A stretch of 8,897 nucleotides of DNA, taken from the NCBI GenBank assembly GCA_041628615.1, contig JBFKOW010000148.1, positions 1 to 8,897 of the forward strand, in the 5' to 3' direction. The translations under genes were made by a program, and so were the position numbers. The notes under the pieces are model-generated. The model saw nothing but the letters and a program-made list of their open reading frames with translations. It was not told where the DNA came from and did no database searches. Below, one piece after another: positions 4,792 to 8,897 of the stretch; the first letter of the stretch is position 1, and each line of letters opens with the position of its first letter. The stretch comes from JAMWZF01 sp041628615 (GTDB taxonomy: Bacteria > Pseudomonadota > Alphaproteobacteria > Rhodobacterales > Rhodobacteraceae).

Positions 4792-6552
4792 ATGCCGGAC
4801 CCGGGCCGCGCGCCTCAGGCCCGGCCCGGGCTGCCGCCGACCCGCCGCACCCTTGCACCCCGGCCGATCGCCGGCCCGCCCGTGGTGGCGGGGCATATCG
4901 AAGGGGTCATCGCGCCAGGCATGCTGGGCTGCGGCCCGCTCGACGCGAGCGCCGGGCGGCACCGCCTTACCGTGACTCGTGCCCGGGCGCTGCCCTTTGC
5001 CACGAAGGTCGCGCTGGCCCGGCGGGCCACGCGGATCGCGGGGCCGATCGGTTCGCAACTGCACCTGAGCGCCTCTTGCGAGCGGCCCGGCGCCTGCGAC
5101 CTCACCGTCGCGCCGGATTGCTTCCGGCACGACATCGACGAGCGGCTGCCGGACGGTCTGGGCGGCGGCGAAACGACCTTCGCGGTCCCGCACGCACCGC
5201 CGGACGGGGCGAGGCACAGGGCGCCCCGGGCGGTGCCCGACGGTCTCCTGCCCGACTTCGGGATGCGGCTCGAGGACCGGCCCCGCGGCGGCGATCTCGC
5301 CCGGCGTCCGGCCCCGGCCATGCCCGCACTGGCGGTGCCGTCCGGCGCGGCGGCGCCCGGCCCCGGCGCGGCCCCGGCCGACCCGGGCCCGGCGCGCTGG
5401 GATGTCTGCGCCTGCGTGCAGGAAGCGGCGCCGCTGGTCTGCGCCTTCGTCGCCCATCACCGGCACCTCGGCGCCGGAACCATCCACCTGTTCCTCGACG
5501 GGCCGCAGCCCGAGGTATCGGCGGCGCTCGCGGACCTGCCCTTCGTGAAGATCACCGTGACGGACGCGGCGTTCTGGGCGGCGCTGGGGCTGCCCGCCCG
5601 TCCGGTCCGGTCCGGCGACCGGCAGCGCCCGGCGCTGCGGCAGGTGATGGAAACCGCCGCCTGCGACTGGGTCCTGCACATCGACGCCGACGAGTTCCTC
5701 ACCTGCGACGGGAATCCCGCGGCGATCCTCGCGGCGCAGCCGCCCGAGACCGACTACGTCTTCGTGCCGGTGGCCGAGCGGGTCTATCTCTCCGATCCCG
5801 ATCCCGCCGACATCTTCGCCGGGGCTTTCCGGCGGCCGGCCCGGACGCCGCCGGCCCGCGCCGCGCTCGATGCGATCGACGGCGAGGCAGCGCCCTATCT
5901 CGACCGCGGGGTGACCGGCTACTACAGCGGCAAGTCGTTCTTCCGCGCCGGGGGCCGGGTTCCGCCCGGAATCCATGTCCCGACCCCGCACGACCCGGCG
6001 CGCGGGGCGCGGCCCGCGGGGCTGGAACTGCTGCATTTCGACGGGCTGACCGCGCGGCACTGGACCACCAAGAAACTGCGCTCGCTGGGCAACCACACCG
6101 GCTATCTCACCGGCGGCGACCCGCCGCGGATGCGGCAGTTCGAGGCGGCGCTGGCGAACCGCCGGACCCCGGACCGGCTTGCCGACCTCTATCTCCGGCT
6201 CAAGGTGCTGTCCGCGGAACGGGCAGAGGGGTTGCGGCGGCTCGGCCTGCTGCGCGAAGAGCGGCTCGACCCGCGGCCGGCGCTTCGGGCGGTCCTGCCC
6301 GGCGCCGACCTCGATCTGAGCGTCGCCGCCTTCGACGCCTTCGCCGTCTACCGGCCCCGGTGGGACGACCGCTGGCGGCTGCGCCCGATCCGCCGCGGCA
6401 GCGTCCGGTGGTGGTGGCGGGTGGTCCGGACGCACGGCGCCGACCTGCCGCGGCAGGTGCTGCAGGCCCTGTGGCGGCGGCTAACGCGAATCACTCCGGG
6501 GCGCCGCGCCACCTCCCGCAGAGCCGATGATTCCGCAAATCCCGACAGCTAG
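4792..6552 (+). CDS. Glycosyltransferase family 2-like protein with an unusual N-terminal domain, 586 residues
   Basis: Residues about 203-430 look like a GT-A fold transferase of the Glyco_tranf_2_4 kind. WDVCACVQEAAPLVCAFVAHH opens the domain in place of the usual family start. DWVLHIDADEFL follows, with a DxD metal/nucleotide-sugar motif (Asp298, Asp300). Then come GKSFFR (380-385), a conserved-looking HVPTPHDP, and LLHFDGLTARHW. The acceptor is unknown; a cell-surface polysaccharide or lipid is likely for such enzymes. There is no signal peptide or membrane helix. The tail is rich in Arg and Trp (RWWWRVV, LWRRLTR) and may bind membranes. Residues about 30-136 (GHIEGVI, HRLTVTR, CFRHDID, ETTFAVP) look like a beta-rich accessory domain, joined by a long Pro/Ala linker. 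I chose ATG 4792 over GTG 4771 because the GTG lies within the ribosome site. It starts 58 bases after mdh with no terminator between, so they may be co-transcribed. Confidence 0.83.
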   Translation: MPDPGRAPQARPGLPPTRRTLAPRPIAGPPVVAGHIEGVIAPGMLGCGPLDASAGRHRLTVTRARALPFATKVALARRATRIAGPIGSQLHLSASCERPGACDLTVAPDCFRHDIDERLPDGLGGGETTFAVPHAPPDGARHRAPRAVPDGLLPDFGMRLEDRPRGGDLARRPAPAMPALAVPSGAAAPGPGAAPADPGPARWDVCACVQEAAPLVCAFVAHHRHLGAGTIHLFLDGPQPEVSAALADLPFVKITVTDAAFWAALGLPARPVRSGDRQRPALRQVMETAACDWVLHIDADEFLTCDGNPAAILAAQPPETDYVFVPVAERVYLSDPDPADIFAGAFRRPARTPPARAALDAIDGEAAPYLDRGVTGYYSGKSFFRAGGRVPPGIHVPTPHDPARGARPAGLELLHFDGLTARHWTTKKLRSLGNHTGYLTGGDPPRMRQFEAALANRRTPDRLADLYLRLKVLSAERAEGLRRLGLLREERLDPRPALRAVLPGADLDLSVAAFDAFAVYRPRWDDRWRLRPIRRGSVRWWWRVVRTHGADLPRQVLQALWRRLTRITPGRRATSRRADDSANPDS

Positions 6553-6558
6553 ATTTGT

Positions 6559-6593
6559 TTTGTGATCACACCTGCGAAGCGTGTGATCACAAA
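6559..6593. promoter_or_regulatory. Paired TGTGATCACA operator-like element upstream of sucC
   Basis: Two 13-base arms, TTTGTGATCACAC (6559-6571) and GTGTGATCACAAA (6581-6593), are perfect reverse complements around a 9-base spacer. Each arm itself contains the 10-base palindrome TGTGATCACA. The two centres are 21 bases apart, two helical turns, so two dimers could bind the same face. A GATCACAA half-site recurs at 6670-6677, just before sucC. There is no T tract, so it is a poor terminator, although it begins six bases after the glycosyltransferase stop codon. TGTGA and TCACA are CRP-like halves but lack the usual six-base gap, so a different regulator, such as a GntR-type repressor, is equally possible. 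Confidence 0.65.
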
Positions 6594-6620
6594 TGTCGGA
6601 ATTATCGGTCCTGCGGCGTT

Positions 6621-6651
6621 TTCGCAATCGAGTTGCATGCAACGGTATGCT
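6621..6651 (+). promoter_or_regulatory. Probable sucC promoter
   Basis: TATGCT (6646-6651) is a fair -10 box. A -35 could be TTCGCA (6621-6626, 19-base spacing) or TCGCAA (6622-6627, 18-base spacing). Transcription would start near 6658, leaving a leader of about 40 bases before the sucC ATG at 6697. The 12-base palindrome at 6632-6643 fills the spacer. The region 6553-6680 is much richer in A and T than the genes around it, which supports a promoter even though the exact boxes are uncertain. Confidence 0.45.
6632..6643. promoter_or_regulatory. Palindrome GTTGCATGCAAC within the sucC promoter
   Basis: A perfect 12-base palindrome between the proposed -35 and -10 boxes, where a bound protein would block polymerase. 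A further GCAA half-site lies at 6624-6627. TTGC/GCAA halves recall the TTTGCAAA sites of the short-chain acyl-CoA regulators (PccR/RamB group), but the spacing differs, so this is only a suggestion. Confidence 0.45.
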
Positions 6652-6696
6652 TTCAGGGAGTGAAACCGAGATCACAACCGACGACACGAGGGCGCC

Positions 6697-7890
6697 ATGA
6701 ACATCCACGAATACCAGGCGAAGGCACTCCTGCGCAGCTACGGCGCTCCGGTCAGCGACGGTCGCGTCGTGCTAAAGGCCGACGAGGCCAAGACCGCCGC
6801 CGGCGCGCTCGACGGGCCGCTCTGGGTGGTCAAGGCGCAGATCCACGCCGGCGGCCGCGGCAAGGGCACCTTCAAGGAGGCCGACGCCGGCGAGAAGGGC
6901 GGCGTCCGGCTCGCCAGGTCGGTGGAGGAAGCCGCCGACGAAGCCCGGCGGATGCTGGGCCGGACCCTCGTGACCAAGCAGACCGGCCCGATGGGCAAGC
7001 AGGTCAACCGGATCTACATCGAGGACGGCTCGGGCATCGAGACCGAGATGTATCTCGCCCTGCTGGTGGACCGGCAGACCAGCCGGATCTCGTTCGTCGC
7101 CTCCACCGAGGGCGGCATGGACATCGAGGAGGTGGCCGAGAAGACCCCGGAGAAGATCCTGTCCTTCTCGGTCGACCCGGCCACCGGATACCAGCCGTTC
7201 CACGGCCGCCGCATCGCCTTCGGCCTCGGGCTGAAGGGCGGGCAGGTCAAGCAATGCGTGAAGCTGATGGGCACCCTCTACCAGCTCTTCGTCGACAAGG
7301 ACATGGAGATGCTGGAGATCAACCCGCTGATCGTCACCGACGCGGGCGACCTGAAATGCCTCGACGCCAAGATGGGCTTCGACGGCAATGCGATCTACCG
7401 CCACCCCGATATCGCCGAACTGCGCGACACCACCGAAGAGGACCCGAAGGAACTCGAAGCGTCGAAATACGACCTGAACTACATCGCGCTGGATGGCGAG
7501 ATCGGCTGCATGGTCAACGGCGCGGGCCTCGCGATGGCGACGATGGACATCATCAAGCTCTACGGCGCGGAGCCGGCGAACTTCCTCGACGTGGGCGGCG
7601 GCGCGACCAAGGAGAAGGTGACCGAGGCGTTCAAGATCATCACCTCGGACCCGAACGTGAAGGGCATCCTCGTCAACATCTTCGGCGGCATCATGCGCTG
7701 CGACGTGATCGCCGAGGGCGTGGTCGCCGCTGTGAAGGAAGTCGGCCTGAAGGTGCCGCTGGTGGTCCGGCTCGAAGGCACCAACGTCGAGAAGGGCAAG
7801 GAGATCATCAACACGTCCGGCCTCGACGTGATCGCCGCCGACGACCTGAAGGACGGCGCCGAGAAGATCGTCAAGGCGGTCAAGGGCTGA
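6697..7890 (+). CDS. sucC: Succinyl-CoA synthetase (ADP-forming) beta subunit, 397 residues
   Basis: The beta subunit binds nucleotide and succinate. With SucD it interconverts succinyl-CoA and succinate with substrate-level phosphorylation in the tricarboxylic acid cycle. MNIHEYQAKALLRSYGAPV is the classic start. The ATP-grasp domain covers about 1-240, with KAQIHAGGRGKG (46-57) lining the nucleotide site and MEMLEINPLIVT plus a following DAKMGFDGNA supplying metal ligands. The C-terminal ligase domain has GEIGCMVNGAGLAMATMD (267-284) and NIFGGIMRCDVIAEGV (327-342). The length is normal for alphaproteobacteria. ATG 6697 has GAGG at 6688-6691, five bases upstream. A 144-base control region separates it from the glycosyltransferase gene, so it probably has its own promoter. 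Unusually, it is not directly followed by sucD. Confidence 0.98.
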   Translation: MNIHEYQAKALLRSYGAPVSDGRVVLKADEAKTAAGALDGPLWVVKAQIHAGGRGKGTFKEADAGEKGGVRLARSVEEAADEARRMLGRTLVTKQTGPMGKQVNRIYIEDGSGIETEMYLALLVDRQTSRISFVASTEGGMDIEEVAEKTPEKILSFSVDPATGYQPFHGRRIAFGLGLKGGQVKQCVKLMGTLYQLFVDKDMEMLEINPLIVTDAGDLKCLDAKMGFDGNAIYRHPDIAELRDTTEEDPKELEASKYDLNYIALDGEIGCMVNGAGLAMATMDIIKLYGAEPANFLDVGGGATKEKVTEAFKIITSDPNVKGILVNIFGGIMRCDVIAEGVVAAVKEVGLKVPLVVRLEGTNVEKGKEIINTSGLDVIAADDLKDGAEKIVKAVKG

Positions 7891-7906
7891 GGCGGCGGAG
7901 GCGCGG

Positions 7907-8404
7907 GTGAGAGGTCTGGCGATGGCACTGGCGGTCAGCGGCGGCACGGCGGGGGCGGATGTCCCGGCGGCGCTCGCCGCGTTCGGCGCGCATTGCTTCT
8001 CGCCGTTCCTGACCGCGGAGACGGCGCGGGCCGCCATCCTGCCCACCGGCGCCCGGCTCGACTTCTACGACCTCGACCCCTTCGCCGCCGGCAACGCCCC
8101 CTCCCCCGCCACCGGCCGCCCGGCCACCCCCGGCACCGACCGGCGCTGCGAGGTGGCCGTCGACGGCGCCCATGTCGCCGCCGGGATCGCCGCGGTCGAG
8201 GCGGCGCTGGCCCGCGAGGGGATCGACACCCCGGCCGAGATCCCGGCCGCCTTTCCGCGCCAGCCCGGCACCGACTTCGCCGCCGCCCGGCAGCTCAATC
8301 CGCGCCGCGTCGCCGTCGTCCAGGTCGGCACCCGGCAGGGGCCCTCGGGGCCCGAAACCTTTCTCAACGTGGAGCGGCTTCGGCCCTCCGGCGACCAGAA
8401 CTAA
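7907..8404 (+). CDS. Probable secreted protein of unknown function between sucC and sucD, 165 residues
   Basis: I do not recognise a named domain. The start is GTG 7907, with GGAGG at 7897-7901 five bases upstream; ATG 7922 is an alternative. The N-terminus MRGLAMALAVSGGTAGAD resembles a short signal peptide cut after Ala17, so the protein may be periplasmic. The only cysteines, Cys30 and Cys81, could form a disulfide. Recognisable stretches are CFSPFLTAETARAAILPTGA (30-49), TPGTDRRCEV (74-83) and RQLNPRRVAVVQVGTRQG (128-145), then ETFLNVERL. Their clean, varied composition and strict G/C third positions indicate real coding. It begins 16 bases after sucC, and its stop codon is part of the sucD ribosome site, so it is locked into the sucCD transcript. 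I vaguely recall similar proteins in Rhodobacterales labelled as succinyl-CoA synthetase by position only. Nothing in the sequence resembles that enzyme. Confidence 0.8.
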   Translation: MRGLAMALAVSGGTAGADVPAALAAFGAHCFSPFLTAETARAAILPTGARLDFYDLDPFAAGNAPSPATGRPATPGTDRRCEVAVDGAHVAAGIAAVEAALAREGIDTPAEIPAAFPRQPGTDFAAARQLNPRRVAVVQVGTRQGPSGPETFLNVERLRPSGDQN

Positions 8405-8408
8405 GGAG
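8402..8408 (+). promoter_or_regulatory. sucD ribosome binding site overlapping the upstream stop codon
   Basis: TAAGGAG is a near-perfect Shine-Dalgarno sequence six bases before the sucD ATG. Its TAA is also the stop codon of the 165-residue protein gene, so ribosomes finishing that gene stop directly on the sucD site. This suggests coupled translation and fixes the sucD start. Confidence 0.8.
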
Positions 8409-8414
8409 TAACCC

Positions 8415-8897
8415 ATGGCGGTCCTCGTCGACGAAAACACCAAGGTGATCTGCCAGGGCTTCACCGGCTCGCAGGGCACCTTCCACTCCGAACAGGCGAT
8501 CGCCTACGGCACGAAGATGGTCGGCGGCGTGACCCCCGGGAAGGGCGGCCAGGAACATCTCGGCCTGCCGGTCTTCGACAGCGTCCACGAGGCGGTGGCC
8601 AGGACCGGCGCCAATGCCAGCGTGATCTACGTCCCGCCCCCCTTCGCGGCGGATTCGATCCTCGAGGCGCTCGACGCCGAGATCCCGCTCGTCGTCTGCA
8701 TCACCGAGGGCATCCCGGTGCTGGACATGATGCGGGTCAAGAAGGCGCTGGAGACCTCGTCCAGCACCCTGATCGGGCCGAACTGCCCCGGGGTCATCAC
8801 TCCCGACGCCTGCAAGATCGGGATCATGCCGGGCCATATCCACAAGCGCGGGTCGGTCGGCGTGGTGTCCCGTTCCGGCACCCTGACCTACGAGGCG
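8415..8897 (+). CDS. sucD: Succinyl-CoA synthetase alpha subunit, N-terminal part, cut by the right edge
   Basis: The alpha subunit binds CoA and carries the phosphohistidine of succinyl-CoA synthetase. The window holds 161 of an expected roughly 290-295 codons. Visible are the CoA-binding Rossmann motif GFTGSQGTFH (15-24), GGVTPGKGG (37-45), VIYVPPPFAADSI, ITEGIP (96-101) and GPNCPGV (121-127). The catalytic histidine lies beyond the edge, so activity cannot be judged. ATG 8415 follows an ideal ribosome site. It should be co-transcribed with sucC despite the intervening gene. In related bacteria the cluster continues with sucA and sucB, which may lie just outside. Confidence 0.97.
   Translation, partial: MAVLVDENTKVICQGFTGSQGTFHSEQAIAYGTKMVGGVTPGKGGQEHLGLPVFDSVHEAVARTGANASVIYVPPPFAADSILEALDAEIPLVVCITEGIPVLDMMRVKKALETSSSTLIGPNCPGVITPDACKIGIMPGHIHKRGSVGVVSRSGTLTYEA

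Noticed and set aside
4633..6435. A 600-codon minus-strand open frame opposite the glycosyltransferase gene
   Set aside because: Composition is dominated by Arg, Pro and Gly with no recognisable motif. The opposite strand carries the DxD transferase motifs and proper third-position GC bias.
6559..6593. The TGTGATCACA hairpin as a rho-independent terminator
   Set aside because: The stem is AT-rich at its base and no T run follows on either strand; the nested palindromes fit protein binding better.
6772..8046. A 424-codon minus-strand open frame opposite sucC
   Set aside because: It is a shadow of sucC, a certain gene; long antisense frames are expected when third positions are nearly all G or C.
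1..8897. Mobile element, prophage, defence system or CRISPR array
   Set aside because: No transposase, integrase, phage gene, terminal repeat, array-like repeat or composition break was seen; the genes form ordinary metabolic operons.

Overview
The window is very GC-rich, densely coded DNA. Codon third positions are dominated by G and C, and GTG starts occur. The gene content points to an alphaproteobacterium of the Rhodobacter/Paracoccus group (Rhodobacterales). The strongest clues are mesaconyl-CoA hydratase and an Mcl2-type malyl-CoA thioesterase, both enzymes of the ethylmalonyl-CoA pathway, next to an mdh-sucC-sucD tricarboxylic acid cycle cluster. From memory, Rhodobacter sphaeroides has a similar neighbourhood; this was not checked here. 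I see no mobile element, CRISPR array, tRNA or rRNA gene.

Layout. Positions 1-2087 hold a minus-strand operon read right to left: mcl2, a six-helix NnrU-family membrane protein, a 68-residue DUF1737 protein, and mch, which runs off the left edge. Spacing is tight: 3 bases, 48 bases, then an ATGA overlap. A 330-base divergent control region (2088-2417) separates it from a plus-strand gene for a small secreted two-cysteine protein (2418-2732), which ends in a clear rho-independent terminator. A TauE/SafE-type exporter gene (2842-3600, minus) converges on that terminator and diverges from mdh. The plus strand then carries mdh (3771-4733), a two-domain glycosyltransferase gene (4792-6552), a 144-base control region with striking palindromes, sucC (6697-7890), a gene for a 165-residue probable secreted protein (7907-8404), and sucD (8415 to the right edge, incomplete).

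How the genes fit together. In bacteria that lack isocitrate lyase, the ethylmalonyl-CoA pathway turns acetyl-CoA into glyoxylate and propionyl-CoA. Mch hydrates mesaconyl-CoA to beta-methylmalyl-CoA. Cleavage of that product gives glyoxylate and propionyl-CoA; glyoxylate plus acetyl-CoA gives malyl-CoA, which Mcl2 hydrolyses to malate. Propionyl-CoA reaches the cycle as succinyl-CoA. Malate dehydrogenase and succinyl-CoA synthetase, encoded next door, take up exactly these two products.

The least explained parts are the doubled TGTGATCACA element and the GTTGCATGCAAC palindrome before sucC, the unrecognised gene between sucC and sucD, and the glycosyltransferase with an unfamiliar N-terminal domain between mdh and sucC. 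I found no convincing wholly new system. These are the places where something undescribed could sit.
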